NCBI GenBank assembly: GCA_033977485.1
Contig: CM066984.1
Span: 47,960,600 to 48,024,599 of the forward strand
Direction: 5' to 3'
Length of the DNA stretch: 64,000 nt
Source of the DNA: Hydrangea macrophylla
Lineage: Eukaryota > Streptophyta > Magnoliopsida > Cornales > Hydrangeaceae
Below are positions 45,296 to 55,575 of the stretch, one piece after another. The notes below the pieces were generated by a model, which saw only the letters and a list, made by a program, of their open reading frames with translations, searched no databases and was not told the DNA's origin. Position 1 is the stretch's first letter. Each line of letters starts with the position of its first letter. Made by a program: the position numbers and the translations under genes.

Positions 45296-45997
45296 TGATG
45301 CAAATCATGGCACGTCTTCAAGGGAACCAGTTCAAATTCCAATTGGACCAGTTACAGGGCTCGGGCAAAAAAGTTCAAAGCGGCACTCAATGGACTAATT
45401 CAAGAAGTTTGGTCTGAAGAAAATTCGTGGAGGCCTATGGAGCTTGGTCCACAAAGATGTCTCAATCTAATTCAAGTTCTAGAAGAATAAGCCAGCAGTT
45501 CAGGATTGAAGTCAAATTTTAGTTTTCCTAAAATTAGAATTTTATTGTCATTTTTTCGTAATTGCTGAATTGTAGGCTTGCATGCCAACTATGGAACTTT
45601 CCTTATTCCTTTAGTTTTGTTTTATTTTAATTTTGGGCGAATTTATTTTGGGGCATAATATTTCGTAGGCTTATAGGGCCCAACTGTAAGCCTCGGCTAT
45701 TTAAACAGTTTTAGGGTTTGTAATATGGAGTTTTTTTATCGTTAATAATATTGTGAGAGTTTTCTCTTTGGTTCTTTGAAGAACTATTCGAACTTATCAG
45801 ATTTACTCTGTGGTGTTCATACCTGGACTTATCAATCGAGTTTTCCATCCTTGATTGTGGCGTCTACATCCTTTATACCAAGGTTCGCATCTGTTATAGG
45901 TGTTGGGTCGCGGTTTCCATTCGAATCTGACAGTAGAACGGTCCGAGGCATTAATCGTGTTACGGGTTTCGTCATACTGTTGGCGTGGTTCGTATCA
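45296..45997 (+). repeat. 5' LTR of gypsy-3 (702 bp)
   Basis: TGATGCAAATCATGG to GTTCGTATCA; terminal TGAT...ATCA inverted repeat. TATA-like GGCTATTTAAACAG near 45693. Very similar to the 3' LTR, with a handful of substitutions and a one-base length difference. Confidence 0.92.
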
Positions 45998-45999
45998 GT

Positions 46000-46011
46000 T
46001 GGTATCAGAGC
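46000..46011 (+). other. Primer binding site of gypsy-3
   Basis: TGGTATCAGAGC two bases after the LTR; initiator tRNA-Met type. Confidence 0.9.
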
Positions 46012-46793
46012 ACAGTTCTAGTCTCAGGTTTATCCTATCGCTTTCGTGTCTGTTCTTATTCGTTTCTTCTGGTTCTGTTTTTGTTCGTCTTTTTGTTTCT
46101 TTTTTTTTTCTTTCTTGTTCGTATTCGTTCTCATTTCTGAACCGTATAAAAAAAAAAGAAAAGTGTTCGGATTCTGATTTGAGAATTTCAGATCTATGAT
46201 TCGTGCGTTCTTGTTTCACTAGGGTTTCTGAAACTGATTCGTATTGTTCTATTTCAGTACCTTTCATGTCACAGTCATCTAGATCAGTGATTCTTAGTCT
46301 TGTTTATTTTGTGTTTGGTAAATTGGTAATATCAGTCTTGTTTCACAATCTGTGTGATTCGAACGTGATCTTAAAAAAAAAAAACAAAACAAAACAAAAC
46401 AAAAAAGAAAAAAAAAAGAAAAGAAAAGAAAAGAAAGAGAAGAGAAGAGATTGGTAAGCCGCGAAAAAAAAAACGAGTACAAAAACTCGGCGTGCTTTTG
46501 GAAACCTAGCCATCCGCGTTCGTTTTTAGTCGTGCTTTCAACTTCCAAATTTGATTGGTCTAGTTTGGGTGTGGATTGTTACTGAGAAATTCTAGTCATT
46601 GTTTGATCAGTTTCATAAGAACTAAGTGAGAATTACTACGAGTGGAAAAAGGCAAGAGTGGTGAGTTACATAAGAGGGTAAAAGCCGACTTGATTTTTTG
46701 AGTGTAAACACGAGTGAATCATATTCTTGAGTGAAACACGTGAGGGAGTGTAGTGAGGATCTGTTCTATTACTAATCCATTCTTGCAGGGATT
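46012..46793 (+). other. Untranslated leader with A/G-rich tract
   Basis: No coding sequence. 46372-46451 is almost pure purine, from A-runs to AAGAGAAGAG. Counterparts occur at the same relative place in gypsy-1 and gypsy-2. Confidence 0.65.
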
Positions 46794-48020
46794 ATGGCTC
46801 AAGATCAGGGAAGAGTCACAAATGAAGAGGCTCAACAGCCGGTTGTTACGAATCTACAAATGCAAGCTTTAGTGGGGGAGATGAGGCGGATGATGAGGGC
46901 AGAATTGGAACCGATACATGAGAGATTGGATAGAGTTGAAGAGGGTACACCACAGAGGCAACAACAAAATGTTCGTAATGTACAAAGAAGAGTTGATGAT
47001 GAGGAGTATTTTGGGGAAGACTTTGATGGAGAAAATGATCGGGAGTCAATAGATAATCAGAGGAGATATAGTGGTCGGGGTAGAGAAGTTAGGTTTAGAG
47101 AAGCTAGGAACCGGGAAGATAATAATTTGGGTAGTATTAAGATGAAGATTCCTTCGTTTCAAGGAAAGACTGATCCGGAAGCATATCTTGAATGGGAGAA
47201 GAAAGTGGAATTGGTATTCGATTGCCACAATTACTCCGAGATTAAGAAAGTAAAACTTGCTGCCATTGAATTTTCCGATTATGCTATTATTTGGTGGGAT
47301 CAATTAGTGCTGAATAGGAGGAGAAATAGGGAGCATCCAATAGAGACATGGGAGGATATGAAAACTGTGATGAGGAAGCGATTCATTCTAAGCTACTACT
47401 ATCGGGAGTTGTATAACAAGTTGCAAAGTTTGAGGCAAGGTAATAGGAGTGTAAAAGAATATTATAAGGAGATGGAAGTTGCGATGATTCGAGCGAATGT
47501 AGAGGAAGATCGAGGGGCTACTATGGCTAGATTCTTAGTTGGGTTGAATTGGGAAATTGCCAATGCAGTGGAATTGCAACACTATGTTGAATTGGAGGAT
47601 ATGGTACGCATGGCTATTAAAATTGAGAATCAACTCAAGAGGAGGGGCAGCAGCACACGTCCAAGCCAAAATCCAAGCCAAAATTCCAATACATCCGCTT
47701 GGAAACCAAATACTTGGAAAAGAGATGAGAAGCAGCCTTTGGTGAAGCCAAAAACTGAGCAAAAACAAGAATTGACCAGCCATGGAACTCAAGGTAAATC
47801 CGATTCTTCTACTTCTAGAAATCGTGACATTAAGTGTTTTAAATGCCAAGGCACGCACATAGCAAGTCAATGTCCAAACAAGCGGGTTATGGTGATGCGA
47901 GACAATGGTGAGATTGAAACAGAGGATGACGATTCTGACACCGGTGATATGACACCATTGGAGGACATTCCTGAGGAGGAGTACGTTGTCCCAGATGCAT
48001 TGACCCAAGGAGAGCATTGA
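46794..48020 (+). CDS. gypsy-3 gag (nucleocapsid polyprotein)
   Basis: 408 codons from ATG 46794 (MAQDQGRVTNEEAQQ). Residues ~1-115 are charged and Arg/Glu-rich. Residues ~125-250 are the retrotrans_gag domain (KTDPEAYLEWEKKVELVFDC, AIIWWDQL, HPIETWEDMKTVMRKRF, RQGNRSVKEYYKEM). A basic Ser/Pro linker and a zinc knuckle near residue 360 follow. The knuckle reads CFKCQGTHIASQC, one residue shorter than the CX2CX4HX4C knuckle of gypsy-2, so zinc binding is probably impaired. It ends at a frameshift after PDALTQGEH, where gypsy-2 stays open into pol; a single gag-pol frame was probably ancestral. Confidence 0.88.
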   Translation: MAQDQGRVTNEEAQQPVVTNLQMQALVGEMRRMMRAELEPIHERLDRVEEGTPQRQQQNVRNVQRRVDDEEYFGEDFDGENDRESIDNQRRYSGRGREVRFREARNREDNNLGSIKMKIPSFQGKTDPEAYLEWEKKVELVFDCHNYSEIKKVKLAAIEFSDYAIIWWDQLVLNRRRNREHPIETWEDMKTVMRKRFILSYYYRELYNKLQSLRQGNRSVKEYYKEMEVAMIRANVEEDRGATMARFLVGLNWEIANAVELQHYVELEDMVRMAIKIENQLKRRGSSTRPSQNPSQNSNTSAWKPNTWKRDEKQPLVKPKTEQKQELTSHGTQGKSDSSTSRNRDIKCFKCQGTHIASQCPNKRVMVMRDNGEIETEDDDSDTGDMTPLEDIPEEEYVVPDALTQGEH

Positions 48021-49081
48021 GTGTGCAAGCAAGAGAAGTTGAGGAAGTGCAGCGAGAAAACATCTTCCATACTAGGTGCTATGTTAAGGACAAGGTATGT
48101 AGTGTGATTATTGATGGTGGTAGTTGTACTAATGTTGCAAGCACAATAATGGTGGAGAAGTTAGGGTTGCCCACTTTGAAACACCCTAGGCCGTACAAGT
48201 TGCAATGGTTAAATGATAGTGGTGAGTTGAGGGTGAACAAACAGGTGTTAGTGGCATTTCGAATTGGTAAGTACGAAGATGAAGTGATGTGTGATGTAGT
48301 ACCGATGCATACTGGACACTTTTTGTTAGGGCGCCCATGGCAGTTTGATAGGCGCGTGAAGCATGATGGCTTTACGAACAAATATTCATTTGTACTTAAT
48401 CAACGTTCTATCACTCTTGTACCTTTAACCCCGCAACAAATTTATGAGGATCAAGTGAGGTTACAAAAGGAGAGTGTTCAAAAAGGAGAGAAAGAGAAAG
48501 AGAAAGTGAGTGAAAATTCGAGTGAAGAAAAAAGAGAGGCCGAGAAAATTGAGAGAGAAAAAAAGCGAGAAGAGTCGGCTAGAGAGATAAAAATAGAGAG
48601 AAAAACAAATTTCTATGCAAAAGCGAGTGAAATCAAAAGAGCGATGTTTCTAAATCAGCCAATGATTGTACTATTGTACCAGGAGGCAATTTTGAACACT
48701 AACGAGATTGAGCCCATTTTGCCTAGTTCTGTTATTTCTCTTTTGCAGGAATTTGGTGACGTCATGCCTGAAGAGATTCCACACGGCTTGCCCCCTACTC
48801 GAGGGATCGAACACCAAATTGACTTCGTACCTGGCGCTTCCGTTCCAAACCGACCTGCCTATCGTGCTAATCCTGAGGAGACAAAGGAGTTACAAAGGCA
48901 AGTAAGTGAATTGATGGAAAAGGGGTACGTGAGAGAAAGCATGAGCCCGTGTGTCGTTCCGGTGATTTTAGTTCCTAAGAAGGATGGGACGTGGAGGATG
49001 TGCGTTGATTGTCGAGCCATCAACAACATCACGGTAAAGTATCGACACCCTATCCCTCGCTTGGATGATATGTTAAAATAG
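48017..49081 (+). pseudogene. gypsy-3 pol, part 1: protease and start of RT
   Basis: Protease signature IIDGGSCTNVAS, LLGRPWQFDRRVKHDGF, then a Glu/Lys/Arg-rich linker. RT begins QEFGDVMPEEIPHGLPPTRG, PNRPAYRANPEET, VILVPKKDGTWRMCVDCRAI, RHPIPRLDDML and then a TAG created at the 485-bp duplication junction. Confidence 0.88.
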
Positions 49082-50045
49082 AGAGAAAAACAAATTTCTA
49101 TGCAAAAGCGAGTGAAATCAAAAGAGCGATGTTTCTAAATCAGCCAATGATTGTACTATTGTACCAGGAGGCAGTTTTGAACACTAACGAGATTGAGCCC
49201 ATTTTGCCTAGTTCTGTTATTTCTCTTTTGCAGGAATTTGGTGACGTCATGCCCGAAGAGATTCCACACGGTTTGCCCCCTACTCAAGGGATCGAACACC
49301 AAATTGACTTCGTACCTAGCGCTTCCATTCCAAACCGACCTGCCTATCGTGCTAATCCTGAGGAGACAAAGGAGTTGCAAAGGCAAGTAAGTGAATTGAT
49401 GGAAAAGGGGTACGTGAGAGAAAGCATGAGCCCGTGTGTTGTTCCGGTGATTTTAGTTCCTAAGAAGGATGGGACGTGGAGGATGTGCGTTGATTGTCGA
49501 GCCATCAACAACATCACGGTAAAGTATCGACACCCTATCCCTCGCTTGGATGATATGTTAAAATAGAAAAAAAAACAAATTTCTATGCAAAAGCGAGTGA
49601 AATCAAAAGAGCGATGTTTCTAAATCAGCCAATGATTGTACTATTGTACCAGGAGGCAGTTTTGAACACTAACGAGATTGAGCCCATTTTGCCTAGTTCT
49701 GTTATTTCTCTTTTGCAGGAATTTGGTGACGTCATGCCCGAAGAGATTCCACACGGTTTGCCCCCTACTCAAGGGATCGAACACCAAATTGACTTCGTAC
49801 CTAGCGCTTCCATTCCAAACCGACCTGCCTATCGTGCTAATCCTGAGGAGACAAAGGAGTTGCAAAGGCAAGTAAGTGAATTGATGGAAAAGGGGTACGT
49901 GAGAGAAAGCATGAGCCCGTGTGCCATTCCGGTGATTTTAGTTCCTAAGAAGGATGGGACGTGGAGGATGTGCGTTGATTGTCGAGCCATCAACAACATC
50001 ATGGTAAAGTATCGACACCCTATCCCTCGCTTGGATGATATGTTA
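48592..50045 (+). repeat. 485-bp tandem triplication in the RT coding region
   Basis: Three copies of the segment from AGAGAGAAAAACAAATTTC to TTGGATGATATGTT; the same ATG recurs at 48644, 49129 and 49614 (period 485). Because 485 is not a multiple of three, each junction shifts frame into a stop. Copies 2 and 3 share substitutions (CTCAAGGG, CCTAGCGCTTCCATTCC) that copy 1 lacks, so they arose from each other. The junction shows a few bases of microhomology. Confidence 0.95.
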
Positions 50046-50889
50046 GATGAACTGCATGGTGCTTGTGTATTTTCTAAGATTGATCTAAAAAGTGGTTATC
50101 ATCAAATACGAATGAAAGAAGGAGATGAATGGAAAACTGCTTTTAAAACAAAACATGGTTTATATGAGTGGTTAGTGATGCCATTTGGATTAACTAATGC
50201 ACCAAGTACATTTATGCGATTAATGAGCCATGTATTACGTACTTTTATAGGCAGATTTGTTGTTGTCTATTGATGATATACTCATTTATAGCAAAAACTT
50301 TGATGACCATGTTCTACACTTGAATTCAGTTTTGGAAGTCTTGAGAAAGGAAAAGTTATTTGCTAACTTTAAGAAGTGCACTTTTTACACAGATAAGCTT
50401 GTGTTTCTTCGCTTTGTTGTTAGTGCCCAAGGAGTACAGGTTGATGAGGAAAAGGTTCGTGCGATTCGCGAGTGGCCAATGCCCACGAGTGTAGGCCAAG
50501 TTCGAAGTTTTCATGGGCTTGCTAGTTTTTACCGGAGGTTCGTGAAAGACTTTAGTAGCATAGCCGCCCCGCTTACCGAAGTCATCAAGAAGAACGTTGG
50601 ATTCAAATGGGAGGAAGAACAAGATAAGGCGTTTCAATTACTTAAAGAAAAATTAACTCATGCTCCGTTACTTGTTCTACCAGATTTTACTAAAACATTT
50701 GAAATTGAATGTGATGCTTCAAGTATTGGCATAGGCGCAGTTATCATGCAAGGAGGACGACCAATTACATTCTTTAGTGAGAAATTGAGTGGGGCTACCT
50801 TAAACTACCCCTTGTACTTTTGTACATCCCTTTTTTGGAATCTATTTACAGTTTTTCGAAAAAAAAAAAAAAGGAAATGTATGCATTAG
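49614..50889 (+). pseudogene. gypsy-3 pol, part 2: RT core and RNase H start
   Basis: From the third copy of the repeat the frame runs through FSKIDLKSGYHQIRMKEGDE (catalytic Asp) and MPFGLTNAPSTFM to FVVVY at ~50273. A small deletion there destroys the frame inside the YxDD box. IDDILIYSK resumes in another frame (from 50257), then the thumb ([18 protein letters not shown]) and RNase H ([17 protein letters not shown]). A LINE tail interrupts the RNase H sequence at 50807. Confidence 0.87.
50807..50873 (+). mobile_element. 67-bp LINE 3' tail inside RNase H
   Basis: CCCCTTGTACTTTTGTACAT, TTTTTGGAATCTATTTACAG, a TTTTCG end and poly-A: the LINE 3' end starting in the middle of hairpin 1. About 15 bp of expected RNase H coding sequence is missing at the site and no TSD is visible. 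Confidence 0.82.
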
Positions 50890-52532
50890 TCCGAGCATTG
50901 GAGACGTGGCAACACTATCTTTGGCCTAAAGAGTTTGTGATTCACACCGATCACGAATCCTTGAAACATCTGAAGGGCCAACACAAGTTGAATATGAGGC
51001 ATGCGCGATGGGTGGAATTCATTGAGACATTTCCATATGTCATCTGTTACAAGCAAGGTAAGGAAAACATCATTGCAGATGCTCTCTCTCGCAGGTATGC
51101 ATTGATTTCTACTCTTGATGCAAAATTGCTTGGTTTTGAACACATTAAAGAATTGTATCCATTAGACCAAGATTTTCGTGAAGAGTATAGGAATTGTGAG
51201 AAAAAAGCATTAGGTAAATTCTTTAGGCATGAAGATTTCTTATTTCGGGAAAATAAGTTGTGTGTTCCTAATTGTTCATTACGCGATTTGTTAGTGAGGG
51301 AATCGCATGGTGGGGGTTTAATGGGACACTTTGGACTTACTAAGACACTAGCCATCCTACACGAGCATTTCTTTTGGCCACACATGAAAAGAGATGTTGA
51401 GAGAATTTGTGGAAGATGTGTAACTTGTAGGCAAGCAAAATCTCGAGTGCAACCCCATGGATTATACACACCACTGCCTATTCCTAGTGAGCCTTGGATT
51501 GATATCTCAATGGACTTTGTGTTAGGTTTGCCTAGGACAAACGGGGTAGGGATTCAATTTTTGTGGTGGTAGATCGCTTTTCTAAAATGGCACATTTTAT
51601 TCCATGTCACAAAACGGATGATGCATCACATGTTGCTGATTTGTTCTTTAGGGAGATTGTAAGATTACATGGTATGCCTAGAACAAATATTTCGGATAGA
51701 GATGCTAAGTTCTTGAGTTACTTTTGGAAGACCTTGTGGTGTAAGTTAGGGACTAAGTTATTATTTTCTACTACTTGTCACCCACAAACTGATGGTCAAA
51801 CTAAAGTAGTAAATAGGACTTTGTCAACTTTGTTAAGGGCTATTATTCAAAAGAACATTAAACATTGAGTTTGCTTACAATCGATCTATTCATTCTGCTA
51901 CTAAATTTTCACCGTTTGAAATTGTATATGGGTTTAATCCATTAACTCCGTTGGATTTATCTCCTTTACCTTTGACTGAGAGTGTTAATTTAGATGGCCA
52001 AAGGAAAGCTGACTTTGTTAAGCAAATTCATGAGAAAGCCAGACTCAACATTGAGCGACGAACAGAGCAATATGCAAAGCAAGCCAACAAGGGGCGTCAC
52101 AAGATGGTTTTTGAACCCGGAGATTGGGTTTGGTTGCATATGCGAAAAGAGAGATTTCCTGCTGAAAGGCGTTCCAAATTGCTGCCACGAGGAGATGGGC
52201 CTTTCCAAGTTCTCGAGCGCATCAATGACAATGCTTACAAGCTAGATTTGCCAGGTGAGTATAATGTAAGTGCTACTTTTAATGTTACTGATTTGAGTCC
52301 TTTTGATGTAGGTGATGATTTGAGGACAAATCCTTTTCAAGAGGAGGGGAATGATGCAAATCATGGCACGTCTTCAAGGGAACAAGTTCAAATTCCAATT
52401 GGACCAGTTACGAGGGCTCGGGCAAAAAAGTTCAAAGAGGCACTCAATGGGCTAATTCAAGAAGTTTGGTCTCAAGAAAATTCTTGGAGGCCTATGGAGC
52501 TTGGTCCACAAAGATGTCTCAATCTAATTTAA
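50877..52532 (+). pseudogene. gypsy-3 pol, part 3: RNase H end and integrase, extending into the 3' LTR
   Basis: RNase H end ([38 protein letters not shown]), the integrase HHCC finger ([27 protein letters not shown]) and the core with Asp in [11 protein letters not shown] and SDRDAKF. The expected catalytic Glu before VVNRTL is Lys ([11 protein letters not shown]). Frameshifts lie at ~51555 and ~51865. Then YNRSIHSATKFSPFEIVYG, the GPF module (LLPRGDGPFQVLERINDNAY) and a tail GPVTRARAKKFKEALNGLI, stop at 52530-52532. The last 60 codons lie inside the 3' LTR. Confidence 0.88.
52339..52351 (+). other. Polypurine tract of gypsy-3, inside pol coding sequence
   Basis: AAGAGGAGGGGAA directly before the 3' LTR; primes plus-strand DNA synthesis. 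It encodes part of the integrase C-terminal region. Confidence 0.88.
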
Positions 52533-53054
52533 GTTCTAGAAGAATAAGCCAGCAGTTCAGGATTGAAGTCAAATTTTAGTTTTCTTAAAATTAGAATTTT
52601 ATTGTCATTTTTTCGTAATTGCTGAATTGTAGGCTTGCATACCAACTATGGAACTTTCCTTAGTCCTTTAGTTTCGTTTTATTTTAATTTTGGGCGAATT
52701 TATTTTGGGCCATAATATTTCGTAGGCTTATAGGGCCCAACTGTAAGCCTCAGCTATTTAAACAGTTTTAGGGTTTGTAATATGGAGTTTTTTTATCGTT
52801 AATAATATTGTGAGAGTTTTCTCTTTGGTTCTTTGAAGAACTATTCGAACTTATCAGATTTACTCTGTGGCGTTCATACCTGGAGTTATCAATCGAGTTT
52901 TCCATCCTTGATTGTGGCGTCTACATCCTTTATACCAAGGTTCGCATCTGTTATAGGTGTTGGGTCGCGGTTTCCATTCGAATCTGACAATAGAACGGTC
53001 TGAGGCATTAATCGTGTTACGGGTTTCGTCATACTGTTGGCGTGGTTCGTATCA
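52352..53054 (+). repeat. 3' LTR of gypsy-3 (703 bp)
   Basis: TGATGCAAATCATGG to GTTCGTATCA, then TSD CAAAT. The pol stop codon lies 181 nt inside. Confidence 0.92.
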
Positions 53055-54669
53055 CAAATGTAGGCAAAAACAACAAAATTATTGAATTTATAACAAGGAT
53101 ATTAATGGCTCAAGTCAAACCCTCGAAGAACAAGAAACTAGAGGTTTCATGTTCCATTCCCTAGTGGAGTCGCTAGACTATGGGACAAGGACCTCAAGGG
53201 GTTGGCCCACCTTTTGAGATTGCTGCAAAAGGACCATTGATGAGTTCTGTTAAACTTGACAGTGTTCTGGGATGGATCCAAGGCTCACCTCAAGAACTAG
53301 AACTTATGATGATCCAAAAGACAAAATAGTCACCACCTAATTTTTATCGGGAATTAGGAAACCAAATTTGACTCGCCCAAATGAATAAGGTTACTAGTCT
53401 TTCACACCAGAAACAAGGTTCAGGGGCCTTGGTATGAGAGGGAAAGGTGCCCAAGTAGGACTAAAGCACCCTCTCCTCACCCTACCGAATGGTAAGCCTT
53501 GATTCAAATATCCTTGTTCTTGATTCATAATAGGTGTTCTTTTCTCAAACATACTAGATAATATATACATGGCAAAAGAGCATCTAGTTGAAAATCATTT
53601 CAAGAGAATAAGTTCAAGTAACAATCGGATGCACATGCAATATAAGTGAGAAGTATACTCGTAGCAGCTAGCCCTGCCTGGGACCGATGCAAATAAATGA
53701 AACGTGCCATGATATGCAAAAGGGAACGAGAAGACTTACATTGAGGTGACTCAAATGGAATTGCAAAAGCAAAAAGAAAGGAAACATGAAATGCAATCAT
53801 GCAACAATCCTAGATAAGATGTCTCTAACATATAAGCACATAAATGGAAACTATCCTAAAGGAATTGTGTCATTGAAAGCAAACTGTAAACCTAGATAAT
53901 TTCTAAGAAAAGGGAAGAGAAAAGCACATAATACATGGGCACTAAGCCATGTAGATGAGGTAAATCCACAAATTAAAGTCTGGATCCATAGTACTCAATT
54001 CTCTGCACTAGGACACAAAAGAATAAGCATTGCAAAAATCCAAGCAAGCAAATGATATGTATGACAAAACAAGAAGAATTGTCATCAATCAAATTTCCAA
54101 ATTCGGTGACCTTAATTGAAACTTATCAAAAGTGGTATTAAAAATGAGCTGAGTTAAAATCATTTTACATAAAGTTAGATACATGTCTTAAGGAGCTTTT
54201 CCTAAAAGTAGGACCTTATTAGCATCTTTGAAGTTCAAGTAATAAGAGTTTTGGAAACAATGGATCAGGACTATCCACTGTTCTTGTAAAAATCATAGTT
54301 AATTCTAACAAAATCAAATGAAGGTCTACTTGGTGTCAAAAGAAAAATATTTCATTGATGTTTGTGAAAAAAATAACCCCATAGACATTCTATGGACGTA
54401 AGGTCTCTGAAAAATTACTTTAACCAAACTCTGCTATTCTGGAAATTTGGTATCATTTGACAAAATGAATGCAAAACATAATAGAACTTCATGAATCATA
54501 TCAATCAAGTTGATCTAGGCTTTTGATCTCTCATCCATTTATCCTAGATGATTTCCAATCCAAGTTTCATTCATCTATGGTTGTTGAACGATCAAGATTT
54601 GACCATTTTGTATACATAATCATGATTGTAATTGAACTTAGAAAATTCCAGAATAGTTACATCGACTTT

Positions 54670-54977
54670 TTTCTTTTTCAGAAAAAGGTAAAATATTCCA
54701 AAAAAGTGTACAAATGTACAAGGGGCATACCCCAGGATAAAACAAAGAAGCACAGCATGAGGACTGGTGGCAAGGGGCCACAAACAACAATACAAAACAA
54801 GACAAACTACTACATAGTCTTTTTTCTTTTTTCTTTTTTTCGGAAAAAGGGTAAATAAACTACTACATAGTCATCTCAATACATCAACATGAAAGCAACC
54901 CATAAGCGCCTAACAATCTCATTATGTCCAGGGGCGAACAAAATATTCAAGTTGGGAGTGTTGTTCCCAAAAATAAA
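54670..54977 (-). mobile_element. LINE I: ~300-bp LINE 3' tail with 12-bp TSD
   Basis: TACATCGACTTT at 54658-54669 and 54978-54989. Contains T-run, AGAAAAAGGTAAAATATTCC, both tail hairpins (GTGTACAAATGTAC, GGGGCATACCCC) and 3' UTR. A second LINE tail is nested inside. Confidence 0.9.
54820..54856 (-). mobile_element. 37-bp LINE 3' tail with perfect 16-bp TSD
   Basis: AAACTACTACATAGTC at 54804-54819 and 54857-54872. The insert is a 21-nt T-rich run plus CGGAAAAAGGGTAAAT: only the last 16 nt of LINE body and its poly-A. Confidence 0.92.
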
Positions 54978-55575
54978 TACATCGACTTTAAATGCTTATA
55001 AAATGATATTAATTTGACCATATGCTCATGATTTTACATCGGTATGTAAAAACATGAGTTAGGGATCATCCTCAAAAAGAGGATCATCGGTAACTATCAT
55101 AGATTTTCTGAATTTCAAGCATAAATAGGCTATGTTCAAATTTGTTAACCGATTTTTCAATACTTTCTAAAAATAGTAATGGATCCTAATGATTCTAAAA
55201 ACGGATCGAATGAAAGCTAATTCATCAAAGTTTAACCAGAAAAATTTGAAATCCATCAAACTATGGAGTTTGATGGACCAAATCCTATGGACAAAATCAA
55301 TTTGTTTTGTTGAATCTTCTTAACTAGTTCATTTTAAAGTATGAGAACATCTTAGGTGATGGTTTAAGTTCATCAGAGAGATCAAACTCATAGATCAACT
55401 TGATTATCATAATTCCCAATCAATTTTGCCCCCAAGTTCTATGAAGAACTTTAGATTATAGATCAAAGGGTCTTACAAATATCCTCTGGAGATGAAATTC
55501 AAAGTAGGAATTCTAGGTAATAGAAATAATTAAGAGAAATGTACAAATACAAAAATCATCCTTCTCATAGATCTC

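Larger units (their letters stand above)
45296..53054 (+). mobile_element. gypsy-3: structurally complete Ty3/gypsy retrotransposon, pol broken
   Basis: 7759 bp, TSD CAAAT (45291-45295 and 53055-53059), LTRs 45296-45997 and 52352-53054, PBS, leader, gag, pol (protease, RT, RNase H, integrase) and PPT. Pol has frameshifts near 48010, 50270, 51555 and 51865, a 485-bp triplication, and a LINE tail in RNase H. The pol order PR-RT-RH-INT and the GPF module after integrase place it in Ty3/gypsy, probably a chromovirus. The pol tail extending into the LTR is a trait known from the CRM clade (family assignment is inference). Confidence 0.93.
53060..55575 (-). mobile_element. Diverged Tat/Ogre-like LTR and leader remnant
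   Basis: On the minus strand TAGCGACTCCACTAGGGA (53175-53158) resembles a TGGCGACTCCACTGGGGA-type PBS. About 170 bp upstream the sequence AAAATTAGGTGGTGACTATT (about 53350-53325) and the block around 53400-53480 parallel the 3' part of LTR1/LTR2. The rest, to about 55575, is A/T-rich without genes and may be more of the same LTR. gypsy-3, LINE I and LINE D are inserted in or next to it. Confidence 0.5.

Noticed and set aside
45296..45490. A separate pol 3' end upstream of the gypsy-3 5' LTR, implying a tandem element
   Set aside because: The TSD CAAAT and TG terminus show that this segment is part of the LTR itself.
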